A stretch of DNA of 64,000 nt from contig JAJVDF010000773.1 of NCBI GenBank assembly GCA_022410635.1, positions 316,902 through 380,901 of the forward strand. The letters run 5' to 3'. The position numbers and the translations under genes are program-made. Position 1 is the first letter of the stretch, and each line of letters begins with the position of its first letter. The notes under the pieces are model-generated. The model made no database searches and was not told the DNA's origin. It saw only the letters and a program-made list of their open reading frames with translations. Below are positions 1 through 12,754 of this stretch, piece after piece. This DNA comes from Tretioscincus oriximinensis. Its lineage: Eukaryota > Chordata > Lepidosauria > Squamata > Gymnophthalmidae.

Positions 1-780
1 AGAAGAAACATTTGCTAGCTTAAGTTGTAAAGAAGCTACCTCTTCTTCTATGTTCCCTTGCATTTTTGCTGTAAGTTTCCTAGTTCTCTCTGGTCTGGGT
101 TGTTTGTCTGCTTCTGTGTAGGTATCTATAGGTTCAGTTGCAGACAAGGTTTCAGGCTCCATGTTCTGCTGCTGCAATGTTGAAACACTTTAGTAGGAGG
201 CACTTAGTAGTCTTGGCAATGAGGACTGAGTAAAGAGGTTCCCCTGACTGCTTCCAGGTTTCCCGCTCTTTTTCACTCTCCTGCAAATGCAGACCAGCTA
301 AGTCTCTTGCAGAGTTTTGTAATTGCAACAGTTTGCACAGAATCTGGGCTTGCTTGCAAAGCACCAGTAGAATGCACAATTCTTCAAATTGCACTAGCTG
401 GTCTTCCAAGAAAAGCTTGTTTTTTCTGCCAAACCTGGGACTCTTCTAACTGTACCCAGGAGGAGATCTCTTTTTTCTGCACCCAGATGGAGAGCTCTCT
501 TTTGACTGTTTTGTCCCAAGGGCAATTCTATTAAACTCCTTTATGTAGCCTTAACTTCTGGCCCTCAGGAACACAGCCAGAACAAAGGAAATGCCCACAA
601 AGTCTGTATTTTCAAAGGCTTTACTTTTTAAATATACAAAATACAAATGAACAACTAGAACTTTTCCCCCAAAGTCTCTCTTTCAATACTTGCAGTTGGT
701 TTGTTTCTCTTCCTTATGATGGCTTTGTTTCTCTTCTCTTGTACAGTTCCTCTTTCTGTCTCTCTCTCTTTCTTTTGTAA
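1..780. other. No gene recognised
   Basis: AT-rich sequence with short open frames on both strands, none matching a family I know. A CT-rich run lies at about 740-775. I see no splice-flanked coding stretch. Confidence 0.5.
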
Positions 781-846
781 ACAATTTCCTATATCTTATT
801 GTGAACAGTTTCCTATATCTTATTGTGAACAGTTTCCTATATCTTG
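781..846. repeat. 24-bp tandem repeat, about 2.75 copies
   Basis: The unit beginning acagtttcctatatcttatt runs at 781-804, 805-828 and 829-846. The first copy differs from the second by one base and the last copy is partial. A short open frame on the minus strand across it simply translates the repeat (RKLFTIRY repeated) and is not a gene. Confidence 0.85.
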
Positions 847-1247
847 TCAAAAGAGACTGCTCTCTTAGGTGCACTGAGTCTTACAAAGGCTACACAAAAC
901 TGAACTATCTAACTAGAGGAAATAGAAAAACAGGTCCCAGGGATTTCCCAGAATTCCCTTCTTTTTCTTAAAGAAACAGAAACCTATTCTATCTTAAAAC
1001 ATAAAACATACTAAACTATTTATCTTAAAGAAATCTATGCCTCAAGACATAAAGATGCTCTTGAGGCAAGACAGAGGAAGCCTAAAGAAAATCACTGTCA
1101 ATAACCCATTCTCAAATTGCACCCCCCTACAAATCACATTGCCCCCCATATGCAGGGGTGTAACTACCTATAGGGAAGTTGGGGCACTGCACCCGACCTC
1201 TGGAAGATTAGCAATTATTGGGGTCCGCTGGTGAGCTTGGGTTCTCN

Positions 1248-1422
1248 CTCCCATCCTGGCTCCTTACTTTATTTTTAAGCTCTTCAGTGTCGCTGCTTCT
1301 CTGATGCGCTAATTACTGATCATCGGAACAGCTTGTTAGTGTGTGGTGCAGTAATTACATCAGAGACCACATCTTGCGGTGCTGAAGAGCTTAAAAACAA
1401 GGTAAGGAAATTGGGTGGGAGG
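1248..1422. mobile_element. Inverted-repeat element (MITE-like)
   Basis: Two imperfect arms of roughly 70-80 bp face each other around a centre near 1335. The left arm runs from the ctccc at 1248 through ttaagctcttcag to aattactg. The right arm carries the reverse complement (cagtaatt, ctgaagagcttaa) and ends at the gggag near 1420. No transposase is present and no target duplication was recognised, so the true ends may lie outside these arms. The family is unknown to me. Confidence 0.5.
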
Positions 1423-1932
1423 AAGACCTGGTGTTCCTTCATTAATCTGCTCCGGGATGTGTGCCCCACATTGGGAACCATGGCCTTAGAGCAATCTGAG
1501 CCCAAACCAGCCTTTGTACATGCTGCCAGGCCATGTGTTGTGGAAGCTATCATGCCACCCAATAAATGTGTTAAGCTTGTGCTAATTTTAGTGAATGTGA
1601 TTTTTTCTCATCCTTTCAAAGGCGGAAGCTTGGCCAGTGCTTTAATTTGTTCATATGCAGGTGAAATGACTGCCAAAGGGCCAGGTGAATTTGTTTGATA
1701 TAATGAAATTTTGTTATAATGAAACCCATTGTAACCAACATTACTCTTAACTTTCAAATTTGTTTATTATACCGTGAAACTTGTACATCGGGGTTCTNGG
1801 TCTCGTTTATTCTTTCATGCAAGTTTTAGTTAAAATAGCAGTGTGATTGTATACCACACTACATCAGGTAAAAGCACTATGAAAGCTGTTGTTATCCGAC
1901 ATTTTCTTAAAGCAAAAGAAGAAGAATAACTG
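1423..1932. other. No gene recognised
   Basis: An open frame of 121 codons on the plus strand (1333-1698) overlaps the inverted repeat and has no recognisable domain. The rest is AT-rich unique-looking sequence. Confidence 0.4.
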
Positions 1933-2223
1933 TGTTCCTATACCCCGCTTTTCTCACCATTCAAAGGGATTCAAAGCGGCTTACAAGGGTATTTTTGTCC
2001 AAAGGCTTACATTCTATCTTCATCTCCAGGCTGTGGTGGTTCCCATGTATCTACTTGCAGTCAGGTACAATTTCATGCAATTCATGCTTTCGAATAGCTG
2101 GGTTGGCTAGAGCTACAGGCTAGTGGAAGGTGCTNACCCCTCCCCACGTCCCACACAAGGCTTCGAAACCCGATCTCCCAGATGAGAGACGGATTCCTTA
2201 GCAACTGAGCTATCCATGCCTGC
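1933..2223 (-). mobile_element. tRNA-derived SINE, minus strand, near full length
   Basis: On the minus strand the element starts near 2223 with a tRNA-like head. A box-A-like stretch (tagctcagttgctaagga) is followed by a box-B-like ggtttcgaagcc near 2160-2170. These are the internal RNA polymerase III promoter boxes of tRNA-derived SINEs. The body continues to a tail at about 1935-1985 reading in plus sense accccgcttttctcaccattc and ttcaaagcggcttac, a SINE 3' motif that recurs at 29523-29681. It is a decayed copy and not a functional tRNA gene because the anticodon arm and cloverleaf are not kept. Confidence 0.75.
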
Positions 2224-2884
2224 TGTTTTGCAAGGATTATGTGTGTACTACCAAATCAGGATGACATTCAAGTCATCCTAGCATAAGGAAAGAAAACAGT
2301 ATGTAGATGTACCCTAAATGTGGTCAAAATATAAAGGAAAGCGGGTGGACACTTGGCTGACATTTGGGAACTTTGAGCAGGGATGAAGGGGTATGAAGAG
2401 ATACCAAGCAGAGGTAAGAAGATGACATTGGCTTCTGCTATCTGCCAGAAATGGTGAGAGAAATAGCTGAATCTGAGGAAGGTCCACTATTCTCTTATTG
2501 TCTGGAAGCACCCTTAGTGAAACCACCTGCTCATATTTTTTCCGAATCTGGGAATGGCTAGAAAAATCCCACCAGGTTGTGTTAATGGGGTGAAATAGTG
2601 GGAAGAGACATCCTGTGATTTGTGGTCTGCCTTTCATGGCAGCAAAAAACTCTTTGATTTGTTGTACAGCAACAAATCACTTTCAAAGGGGAACCATAAA
2701 TCATTGCCTCGTCCCCACCATGCCAGCTACCCCTGAATTGCATATTGGAAACTGTTCAGGACACTTACTCATTTTGAGACACTTTACACAATTATATGTA
2801 ATTGTGAGCAAGCTCATAATGCATATCAGAAAGTATAGCACTACTTGATTTACTGAATATACTTCCAGAAAAAAATGGCTGTTT
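2224..2884. other. No gene recognised
   Basis: Unique-looking AT-rich sequence. Open frames on both strands (2314-2637 minus, 2615-2848 plus) have no recognisable motif. Confidence 0.45.
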
Positions 2885-3083
2885 TCCAGCCAAATAATTC
2901 ATTACTTTGTTTTACTTTATTTGTTTCAAGCTTTTCCAGCAAGCATTCAAAATAAAACAATAAGGAACTGGGATAGAAAAATTAGGGAGTTTATTTCAGG
3001 GGAGAAAGTGACAAGAGTTAAATTGACAACAATATATCAACATCGGAAAAAAGGTGGGTGGAGACTACCAAAAATTGAGGCTC

Positions 3084-3412
3084 GTAGAATCATAGAATAT
3101 AGAGTTGGAAGGGACCTCCAGGGTCATTGGGTCCAACCTCCTGCTCAATGTAGGATTCATTAAACCATCCCAGACAGATGACTGTCCAGTCTCTGTTTGA
3201 AGACTTCCCATGAAGGCGAATTCACCACCTCCTGTGGCAAACTGTTCTACTGGTTTATCACCCTTACTGTTGGAAAGTTTTTTCTGGTATCTAATCTGAA
3301 TCTACTTCTTGCAGTTTCATCCCATTGTTTCTAGTCCTTCCATGTGCCAACAAGAACAATGCTGATCCCTCTGCTCTGTGACAGCCCTTCAGATATATTT
3401 GTATATATAGGG
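3084..3412 (-). mobile_element. CR1 LINE 3' end, minus strand, inside L1
   Basis: In plus sense it begins tcgtagaatcatagaat and then ttggaagggacctccagggt, the reverse complement of the classic CR1 3' end (tttccaac, atgattctatga). It continues with the reverse of the CR1 3' coding and UTR segment (cccatgaaggcgaattcacc, ctcctgtggcaaac). CR1 copies are usually 5'-truncated and lack target duplications, as here. It separates two parts of an L1, so it inserted after that L1. Confidence 0.88.
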
Positions 3413-4202
3413 ATGCATATTTATTAAATCANATTTTAGAACTGGAATATAGATTGGATAAGAAGTGGGTTAGGGTACAGAGAATAATAAATTATACAAT
3501 GACAACATAATTACTTAACAAAAAAGCTAAAAGAGCAATAGAATAGGCACTCCCCTTCGTGGGAAGTGTGGAAAAGATGGCAAAATAAACTTTATATAAT
3601 ATCTAAACTGTTCTCAATTGGAGAATTAAATAGACCGGATCAAATTGTTAATTGGAAAGATATGTTATCATTTTGTAAAAAAGAGTATAGGATAATAGGA
3701 GATTTTTTCAAAAGAGGATGGTGAATTCAAATATCAGAGTTAATTGATATAATGGGTAGAAATAACTGGCTAAAGGGTAATGAAATTTATACAGAATTGG
3801 GCACCCAGAGAATTAGACACGTATATAGGAACAATATAGGAGAATTGGGAGACGTAATAAAGGAAGAATTGGCAGGAAACAAAAGAATAACTAGTGTGAT
3901 ATATAAGTTATTAGTAAACACTGAAAGAATTGTAATCAATTCCCTAAGGGATATATGGAAGATGGACCTAAATGTGGAGGAAAATGAGATGGGAAGGATT
4001 CTTGATCAAATTAAAAGGATGAACAACTATAGAATAAAAGAACTAAGATTAAAATTGATATTCAGATGGGTATCGTATCCCTGCCCAGTTAGCTCATATA
4101 ATACATGGGTTTAATCTGCTTTTATGACATTGCCCAATGGGAGGGGAGTGTACATTTATCTACACTAGGACTGTTGCTGGGTGCAGGAGTTTTGGAGGAT
4201 GA

Positions 4203-4378
4203 TAACGATGGACCAGTCACAGTTCTTTAGAACCCTCTCAGCCCCACCTACTTCACAGGGTGTCTGTTGTGGAGAAAGCAACAAAAGCTATATACACTAC
4301 CCTTTGGTTGGCTGCCCTGAGACCTTCAGGTATAGGGCAGGATATAAGTACAAACAAACAAACAAACAAATAAAAAAA
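4203..4378 (+). mobile_element. Sauria-type SINE, 5'-truncated
   Basis: It starts within the body (gaccagtcacagttcttta) and runs through tctcagccccacctac, a ggctgccctgagacc stretch and a tail of caaacaaacaaa. The tRNA head is missing. The same body occurs in the fuller copies at 12755, 23169 and 28757. It interrupts the L1 between QEFW and the following codons; a short ataac flanks both sides and may be a target duplication. Confidence 0.82.
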
Positions 4379-5044
4379 TAACAGGACAAATAAATATGAT
4401 AATGGAAAGAAATTACTGGTATGTTTGGACTAAAGAAATTATTATTATATTATATTATTGAAAAATTGCAGTTTGATACAATAAAAGATAAGAGGGATAG
4501 AATTGAATAAGAGATAATGAAATAGACAAACTTTGGGAGAAGCTCCTAGTACGTAATAAGAATATACAGTAGACAAAAACTATACAAGGAAATAGAGAAG
4601 TTAGTTAATATGTAAACAAAAGGAATATATATATACTTATATCTTTTGGCTCTTGGTTGGGAGAAATGAATAAGCTAAGATGAAAAAACCTAAGTTTATT
4701 TAAATATGTAAATATGGTTTTTTCTTTGTTTTTGGATTCCTTTTTTCTTTTTTCTTTCTTTCTCTTTTTTCTAAGTTCTAAATTTCTTGTTGTAAAACTC
4801 TTTTATTGTATTAACAACTTGTATGTTAGAAACTAAGTTGTAAAAGAAATGATATCAAGTATTCTTTTCTGTATTGTGATCAAAATTGATAATTTGTTTG
4901 TGAAAATCTTTGTTTTTTGAGAAATCATGGCTCTGCAGCATTTATAAAGATAATGGCATGAAGAACATGGGACTTTTAAACTAGTAATTCAGTTTAAGGC
5001 GCTCAGTAGTCTAAATTGTCTTCATGGGACTAGTAGTAATCCAG

Positions 5045-5190
5045 ACTTATCCAGTGGAATAGGTTGCCACAGGAAGTCTTCAAACAAAAGCTGGATAATC
5101 ACCTGGGATGGTTAATCAGTGAGTCCTGCACTGCACTGAGTAAGGGTTGAACTCAATGACCCTGAATATCCCTTCCAATTCTATTATTCA
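5045..5190 (+). mobile_element. CR1 LINE 3' fragment
   Basis: The order is the usual CR1 3' UTR: aataggttgccacaggaa, cttcaaacaaaagctggata, gggatggttaatcagtgagt, ttgaactcaatgaccctg, tcccttccaattctatta. It is a short 3' tail without coding sequence. Confidence 0.85.
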
Positions 5191-7914
5191 TTTTAAGACC
5201 CTCTCATCCAAAATAATGATAAACCATATTAATCAATAATACATCTATACTAGTGCTGTCTGGTCTGGATTAAGCAGTAGGGGATCAGATCTGAGCATGC
5301 TTTTAACCAGCATGCATTGCCTCAGTTCTAATGCTGTTCACTCTGCTTAATGCAGATATGTGATACTACAGCTAATTTGGATTAAATAAATCCAGATTTA
5401 CTAGTACAGATTGAACACTATAAATGCATAAAGGGCCAGGACCAGAAAACTGTCTGCAGGGATTTCTAATCTGAAAACATGCCAAGGTAAAACGCTGAGG
5501 GTCCATCCCCACTCATGATATTTAGCAAGGTGGAAGCATTATCACCTTCAATCTGCCCCAAGATGTCATGCATGTTCAGTGATTCACTTGTTTAAAAGAT
5601 CCATTGTCACAAAATTTCTAGCCACTTCAATTTGTGCGAAGCAGCAGCAGGCATCTCTATATAATCAGAAAAAATGCTTCGTGGAGACACACAGCAATGT
5701 GAAAATGGCAAATCTAATTGGCTCTTGGCTTGCAGAGAATGTTGGGAATTGTAGTAAGGCAAACAGAGCAATNCCTTATGGAGCTTGTCATGTAATGAGA
5801 TTTCTAAACAATGTATCAGAGCAGCATGGAAACTTGAGGAAGGTGAGATGGATTATGAATGAGTTTTTTAAAAACAGCAAAACATGAGATGTGGAAGGGC
5901 CCTAGGTCATTGTTAAGAGAAAAATGATTTTTGCATATCTTCTGATTAAGTTTGAATAACAATATAAAATGGTTTTGCCATCTTGGTGTGAGAAAATCAA
6001 GCAGTACTTTTAATTAACCTTTTCTTCATTGTGTCTCATTAATCACCCTCTATCTAGCTTCTTAAAGGGCATTGTCAGAAAGTAACCCAATTATAAAGTT
6101 TAAAACTATTCTTCATTTTGAAAGAAGGACGTTACATAAAAACAACTCTCCTTTCTTGCATGTAAACCTGTCCTATAGTCTGAGGTCAAGTATTAAATTT
6201 ATAATCAAGAACAACATAAATGTTCTATCAGTACATTAAACAAGCCATCTCCTGAGTGACCATGTGATGGATGAATCCTAAATCTCCATAGCCTACGATG
6301 AGAGCAGCAGCTTAATGGGAAGATGGGAGAAATTACTTCTTAGCTGCTCTTTCCTATGTGAAGAATTGAGTGTCACAATGACAGCCTGAATCACCACTGA
6401 GGACTTGGAATAACACGAGAGTTCTCAATTTCAATCTCCTGGAACAATTCCAGATGCCATTGTCTCTGTTCTGTTTCCATGCTGGATGCTATTTTTGTTC
6501 TAAGTACCTTTGCAATGCCTCTGATATGCCTCTGAGATTATCTCACTTCCCTGTGGCACCCACCTTGAACTCTGGCACTGCTTTAGATGTCTCTTGATTG
6601 TACCAAGAACCATNTTTTGTTTTGATTAATTTGGCCAAACAATATTTCATCCCACAAATAATTGATTACATTTGTCTTGGCAGAAAAAAGTGCAAGGCTT
6701 CAAGGAGAGCCAATAAAATTTTTAGGATCACCTAAAATAACCTAAAAACTCCTGCCTTCTCATCCTTCTTTGTGTTGTGCTTTTGCAAAAGCTTGTCACA
6801 GAACAGCAGAAAAAGAGAACTGGTTAAATGTATCTTGTTTGCTCTCCACTCCTTTTTTGCAGGCAGAACTCTACTCCAGCCCTCATGCTTTGCAGTTGGC
6901 AAGTTATCTTTGTCTCAGCACTTTGTCATCACTAGTTCTCAAAGAATCAAAGCTACATTTTACATTCCTTGACATGATCATCTAATATTCTACAATTTTA
7001 ATGGGAAGAACAGTATCAACTCTCTATAGATATGTACTGGTTATTATAAACTAATCTATATATTACTGANGAAAGCCAGCATATTAGAATATTTTTTGAA
7101 AAGTGTTAAATATATTATAATGCTATTATTGTTGAAAGTCATTATTTTAGAATACTTTTTGAAAGCTAATAAGAGCAGATTAAAAAAGCAATATGAGGAT
7201 TGTCCAAAGGACTGTGAAAAGTTTAGTTTAATAGTCAAGTTAAATCATCTGTTGAAATATCTAATGCTTGAAACATTAATTCATCTAGGGGTTGTGCTTT
7301 CAATCCGGGTCCAAAGGATCAGAGTTGAAATCTTAACTGTAATCTTACATCTCTTTTGTTATGCTGCTGAATTACTGTGGCACCTTGTTTGCACCACTTG
7401 GAGTAATAATCCATACATTGTGAGGACCAGTTCATTCATGTATNGAATGAAGGTTTCTATTGGATTTTTCTGCCCATGAGATTCCTTTTCCTATCTTGGG
7501 TCTAGGGACTGAAAAATATTTTCTCTGTCCCTCATTATTTTTCCCTCCCACTGTGATCCATGATTGAATGTAAACCTTTATTCAGATCATGCTATTGTTA
7601 GAATTGTAAAAAAGTGAGGGTCAAAAAGAAGAGTAATGGGGGAAAAATAATCATGTAGCTGTGCTTCATAGGGGGACATGAGATAAAGAAGAATGAAGTG
7701 ATAAATCCCCAGAGTTGCTTAGGCATGGCAATATTTTTGCATGAAAATCCCTGTCATGGAANAGAAATTGCCGGAAGAATATGGGGAAGATATGGTGGCG
7801 AGGAAAAATATGACTGATGTGTTTTCTCCCTCACAGTGATGTTGCCTTCATACTGTGTATAACTCTGCAGCAATGTGTGTCAATGGATAGGTAGTGTTTT
7901 TCAGTAGTTGACTC
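5191..7914. other. No gene recognised
   Basis: AT-rich unique-looking sequence with scattered N bases. Open frames at 5579-5887 and 7096-7479 on the plus strand carry no motif known to me. A weak local duplication occurs near 7080-7170 (agaatattttttgaaa and agaatactttttgaaa). Confidence 0.4.
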
Positions 7915-8240
7915 ACAATAAATGCCTTTTTCCCCAGAATAAACTATTGCTCAGATGTTCAGGCATCATTCCAGATGCCTCATATTCTTGCAACTGTATG
8001 TGTGTGCACAAATTAGATGTGAGATGGTAAAACCATCGAGAACACAGCAGTTGTTTCTATTGGCTGTTTGGGAAAAATAATTCTCAAACTGCACTGTGAC
8101 GAGATCAATAAGTGATGTTACAGAACTGGGGCATTGGTCATTGAATATACATGTTTGGTGTGCACAGATACGCGATTGCTNTGTCATGGATTATAGAACT
8201 GTAGCAGTTTTTAAGTCATGGTGTGCACTGCTCAGACCAT
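7915..8240. mobile_element. Non-autonomous DNA-transposon-like repeat (same family as 56500-56959)
   Basis: The stretch cagaataaactattgct, the nearby ttcaggcat, and the gtgtgcacagatacgcgatt stretch recur in the same order at about 56610-56900, where the surrounding repeat ends in tag-like termini. The middle differs between copies. No coding capacity is seen. Ends are approximate. Confidence 0.5.
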
Positions 8241-9583
8241 GAATCTATTTATGTTATAATGCTACTATTTTTGATAAAATCAAAGTATATGAAGTAAATT
8301 ATGCTGTTAGAATATGTTGTTTTCCAGGCTGTTCCTTGAAGTTCAAAAGTCAATTCCTAAGACTTCTCATGCCTGCACTGTTCCTGAAAACAGAACATAG
8401 AGATGTTTTGCAGATGCATTGTATCAGACTCAAGACAAAGGTAGATAATACCAATCTAATACATATACCAATCAAAGTTTTTATATTGTACATTTGAGAA
8501 TGTTCTACTTCTGTTTAACTATATTTTGGGTAGCACATAATGTGCTGTGCTGGGTTTTTACTCTTGAGACTTGTCTGCAAACTCTAATTTGCAATTTGTG
8601 CTTAAAGGCAGATTACACAACTGCAGTGTTCTGTCTTTCTTTTCATAATCATATGGCTGCATGAATCAAAGTGCAAATCCAAAGCATGAATTCAATAGTA
8701 TAGGTGAACAAGCAAAATGACTCAGAGTCTGAACAGAAATGACCTTTAGTAAAAATTCTGAGCGTAATAGGTTAATGAGAATGCCTCTATGTGTGAAGGA
8801 AAAAGGTTTCTCCTTCAGAACAAATGTCTCTTCTGTTAAACTTACTTGGGAATTTTATGAAGAAATCACCTGTAGGTTATGGGTCTAGATTTCACTACTG
8901 ATTAGCCATTTGGATCATGTCCTTACTGAGCCTTATTCTGTGTTATATCTCAGTCCAGAGTCATTTTGGCAATTTGTGTCCTATGTATGTTGTGCCAGTA
9001 GTCTTGGATCAGGTGCTGGAAGAGGATATGGTGTGAAAATGGACCCATATGCTGCTCCTAATTGTGGACTTTTTAAAATGTTCTACCCTGATATACAGTG
9101 CATAGTCCATATGCAGTCAATGCAAAAATCATGGTCATATATACTAAGCCTGGCATCATTCTGTTGGGGACTTGGAAGTAGTATCAGTGGTGTGCAACTT
9201 CTGGGCATCCAAATAAAACAGCACAGACCAGCAAATTTGGAATCTAGGAATTTTTATTTCCAGTCTCTGAAGTTGGAATAACCCTTCCTTGGAGTGGGCT
9301 AGCGTATGTTGTGCTGTGTGAACACTGCACAGGATTCCTAATGCAAGTACAAGTCTTTCTAGATCTTACATACAACTAGCTCACCCACCAGTCAGGATTT
9401 CAATGTCTCGCATGGAACAATGCTGTTGATGCCTACTCAGATTTTAAGGCAGTTTGCAGTGGTAATAAATATTCATTGAGACTGATAGGATGGACACCAG
9501 CTAACCTGACAGATGGCAGTCTAATTAAATGTCAATAATTGGTGGTAATAAACTATGAATTTGTACATAAGATCATTAATTCA
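8241..9583. other. No gene recognised
   Basis: AT-rich sequence. A 123-codon open frame at 8910-9281 has no recognisable domain, and I saw no convincing splice-flanked exon. Confidence 0.4.
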
Positions 9584-9760
9584 GGCCCTGTCTCCACTGA
9601 ACCTTATTTAGGCTTATATCTTGTGACAGAGCTCAGTCATCCACATGCCAGTGTAGGTTATGGCAGACCCCATTAAGGGCCTGCCATAGCCTACACTAGC
9701 ATGTGGATGCAGGNTCCTATCCTGAGGTATATTCCAGAACACAGCTCAGTGAGGACACTC
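9584..9760. mobile_element. MITE with inverted ends (family also at 21319 and 49940)
   Basis: It begins ggccctgtctccactga and ends in ctcagtgaggacactc, roughly its reverse complement. The centre is itself inverted: ccacatgccagtgtagg pairs with cctacactagcatgtgg around accccattaaggg. No coding sequence. The same ends occur at 49940-50237 and the same centre at 21319-21428, so this is a dispersed family of small elements. Confidence 0.7.
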
Positions 9761-9824
9761 TGAAACAGGAGTGAATCTACCTAAAAGGAAAACAGCTCTA
9801 GATGTAGTGATCCATGACATTGAT

Positions 9825-10005
9825 TTGTCATTATTTTATTCACAGAATGTATTTTATATGTTTTGTTTTCCCTCATATACACTGTGCGTTATCCCCCCAC
9901 TCATGTTGTGGATTTTATGTAATTTTATTCATTTTTAAATAGTTTTTTAAAATTGATTTTTAACTGTCCTGGGACTTTAAATGATATAGAATATAAACAA
10001 ACAGA
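9825..10005 (+). mobile_element. LINE 3'-tail fragment (L2-like), low detail
   Basis: The run ttattcatttttaaatag, then ttgatttttaactgtcctgg gacttt and atataaacaaac resembles the 3' ends of the L2-like LINE at about 61900-62060 (tgttttattccctgtcctgg, aaataaaataaaa). Only the tail is present. Confidence 0.4.
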
Positions 10006-12754
10006 TTATGTCCCAGTTTGGCAAGCAGCAAATTACAGGGACAAATCTGTTTCATTAAAGTTTCTCCACAAAGGTTTAAACTGTAACTAGATTAGAGAGT
10101 GGGCAAAAACTATGCTATGGATGGTATTGTGGTGTATGAGAGAAAAGGAATGAGAATGGTGAGAATGATTTACCACAAAACCCCCACACATGTTCCTGCA
10201 GGGAAAATTGTTTTTCTGCTTTTGCCATTCTTCACCACAATGTTTTATTGACACATTTATTAGGCTTCTCCAAAACAGTTTTCTAAAAAAGCTATTTCTT
10301 TGGAGACAAAACACTGCCCTGATGAGGAGCCTCTCCCCCAAATCGTACGTTTTTTTCTTTTCATGTGCAAGTTGAGATATGAGAAAGAATTCATAACGTA
10401 ACTATAGTATCCTGAGCTGTTGAATTCTGAATCATAATCATGCCTTTAAGTTTGAAAATTAATGCAAGATTCATTGCACTGGCTATCAAAAAACCAAAAG
10501 AACTGGAATTGCTTTTCAAACAAGCATGGATTTTAAAATATGAATAGCTGAATATTAAAAAAATGATAAAAGGAAGATTTTTAAAAGTTGTAATCAATGC
10601 ATTAATTAGTATATAAATTGCAATATAGCATGCTATGAAAATCAATTCAAAAACTGTTTCATTTTTCTTGCTTAATATATTCAGGCTGTTTACTCCTAGA
10701 GAAACTTCAATTTTTCGTACAAGTTTTTCACCAACTTAATGCTATGCTCAGAAATAGACAATTTTATCTTCTCCTCTACACATTCCTTATTCAAAATTAA
10801 ATAGATTGAAGCAAGAGGTCATTTTTCTTAAAAAAAACTTTCATTGAATTCCTGTATATTTGCACCTCTTTACATATTTATCATAAGTGGAAATTCAGAG
10901 TAAGATACTAACAGTTTTATATAGAATTTTAAGATAATGAGTAGTATTCAGAGTAAGATATTAACATTTATATAGAATTATGTCAAACGTTTTCTTATTA
11001 TTGCATAAATTACAAGTTTGAATCCACTTACTTATATACCAATCTTTTATGAAGGCCATTTCCTCACATCTAATCCTCTCTTCTGACTTTTCCTTTACAT
11101 ACTCTGGCTCTGACTGTAAAGAGATACCACTTTTTTGCTAGGTTATGTCATTGGATACTGGTAGATCTTTATATTTGAAGGGTGAAGGAAGAAAAGACAA
11201 CAGGGGAATTCAATTGTTTAAAATTAGAGCGTCAGTTGGGACACTGGTCCAGGAGCATCTAACCTTGGAAGTAGAGCATGCACAGTCCCCCAACAACAGC
11301 TAACCTCAGGAGAGAAACTTGGATCTTCCAAAGCTTCCTGGGATTTGTAGTGAAATGGATGAGATTTTCCTTCCCATTTCACTACAAATTCAGAGGGAAG
11401 AAAGATACATCTGGATTCACAACTACAAGAGCGCATTGTTCTGGGAGAGTGAGAAATAGTGAGGCAACAGCCAGATGTGTAGATGCACCCTTGGACCAAG
11501 TACATGTTTTTCTTAGGTAGCAGAGTTGAAACATTGCAAAAGAGGAGTTGGTGTTATTTATTTAATGTATTATTGTACTTTTGTTACTAGAAAGTTTGCG
11601 TAGTTAGTTTTGCGACTTTTCCATTGAAAAATTAAAAAGAATGTCGTTGATATCTTGGCTAAGGCTAATTCTGTACAGACTATTAGGATATTGTAGGAAA
11701 TTAATTAAAGACCTCTTTATCTACATGGTCTGGGACATGGGAAGTCCTGTCCCCTTCTTGAATGCTTTGTTATCACTGGACAAAATGAGAGAGCGGGACA
11801 TGGCATACAAATGGTCTTCTATATTTCTGTACCAGGAGGCCTTGACAATAACACCTGCTATGGTAGTAATGAATCTGTGGAGAAGCATCACTGGAGAGAG
11901 AGCACTGATCCCCACAATATGTTCCAGCATGAGACAGTTTCGTACTCTTCCATGTTTTGGGAGAAGAGAAGAGGCAAACAACTTGGCCTTTAAAAGCTAT
12001 CATTGTTCATTTTAATCCAAGGACTTCAGATCATGGTAACATAACATCCAGTGTTATAGAATAGATCAAATAGCAATTTGCTCAGATTTATTGCTTTGTC
12101 ATTCTGCGGGTTCACACTCAAAGTTGTTATTTTATTTAATAGTTCCAGTTGAGTTTGAATAGATCTATTTCTTCTATCTAGATCATGATGATACAAATAG
12201 CCTGTTGTATTATAGCAACTCTAAATTTCTGTTCTTTTTGTAAACATTTTAAATGAAGTCTGGTTCAACTACTTTGAAAAAGTGCAAATATTTACTAAGT
12301 TGTGTCATTCTTTTCTAAGAACTGAAATAGAAACTTACTGAATTATTTAGCTTACCTTTCTTCCCACTTGAGTTTCTTACAATATCCATAAAATAACTTG
12401 GAGACGTAATGAATAATTCATTTATTTAAAACAAAATAGAGATTATTGCACAAAGCACGATATTTTCCTGAGGTTTGCAATAAACATGCAGGAAATTGTG
12501 TATGAGGTACATTATCTTCAATGACCTCTCTATGTCTGCATAAAGTCTGTGCAGCACCTACCAATTCAGAAATCTACCGTGTCACCTACCATGTCACATT
12601 GTGATATGTAACGTAATACTCTAATAAGTGTGAATAAATAATGATTTCAGACATTGAAATTTTGGATACAATGGATCATTTTTCATCTGAAGAGTACAGC
12701 CCAATCCAAATCTCATGGTGGCCCTGTCCTGACAACACCTTCATATATGTCAAG
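10006..12754. other. No gene recognised; one short hairpin
   Basis: Mostly AT-rich. A 16-bp hairpin lies at 11343-11389: atttgtagtgaaatgg and its exact reverse complement with a 15-bp loop. Open frames at 11641-12015 exist on several strands and frames at once (124, 86, 76 and 60 codons), which argues for chance openness. None shows a known motif. Confidence 0.45.

Larger units (their letters stand above)
2885..4920 (+). pseudogene. Decayed L1-type LINE ORF2 C-terminal part, interrupted twice
   Basis: L1 LINEs encode an ORF2 protein with endonuclease, reverse transcriptase and a C-terminal region. Here only the part after the RT remains. At 2900-3080 the plus strand reads LYLFQAFPASIQ and NWDRKIREF, aligning with LYFFQTIPGQIP and EWEREIKKW of the better preserved L1 at 44.7-47.6 kb. 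The frame resumes after a CR1 insertion (3084-3412) and is mostly closed by stops, with a 120-codon open stretch at 3752-4114. Near 4060-4200 it reads LKLIFRW and QEFW, matching LKLMTKW and KKFW of the other copy. A SINE (4203-4378) splits it again. A possible 3' UTR, AT-rich, runs to about 4900; that end is uncertain. It is dead by many stops. Confidence 0.7.

Noticed and set aside
781..846. CRISPR-like array
   Set aside because: Contiguous 24-bp repeats without spacers in vertebrate DNA; a minisatellite.
2150..2223. tRNA gene on the minus strand
   Set aside because: Box A and box B are present, but it continues into a SINE body and does not fold as a full tRNA.
11641..12015. 124-codon open frame as a gene or retrocopy
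   Set aside because: No known motif, and three other frames or strands are open over the same bases, which suggests chance.
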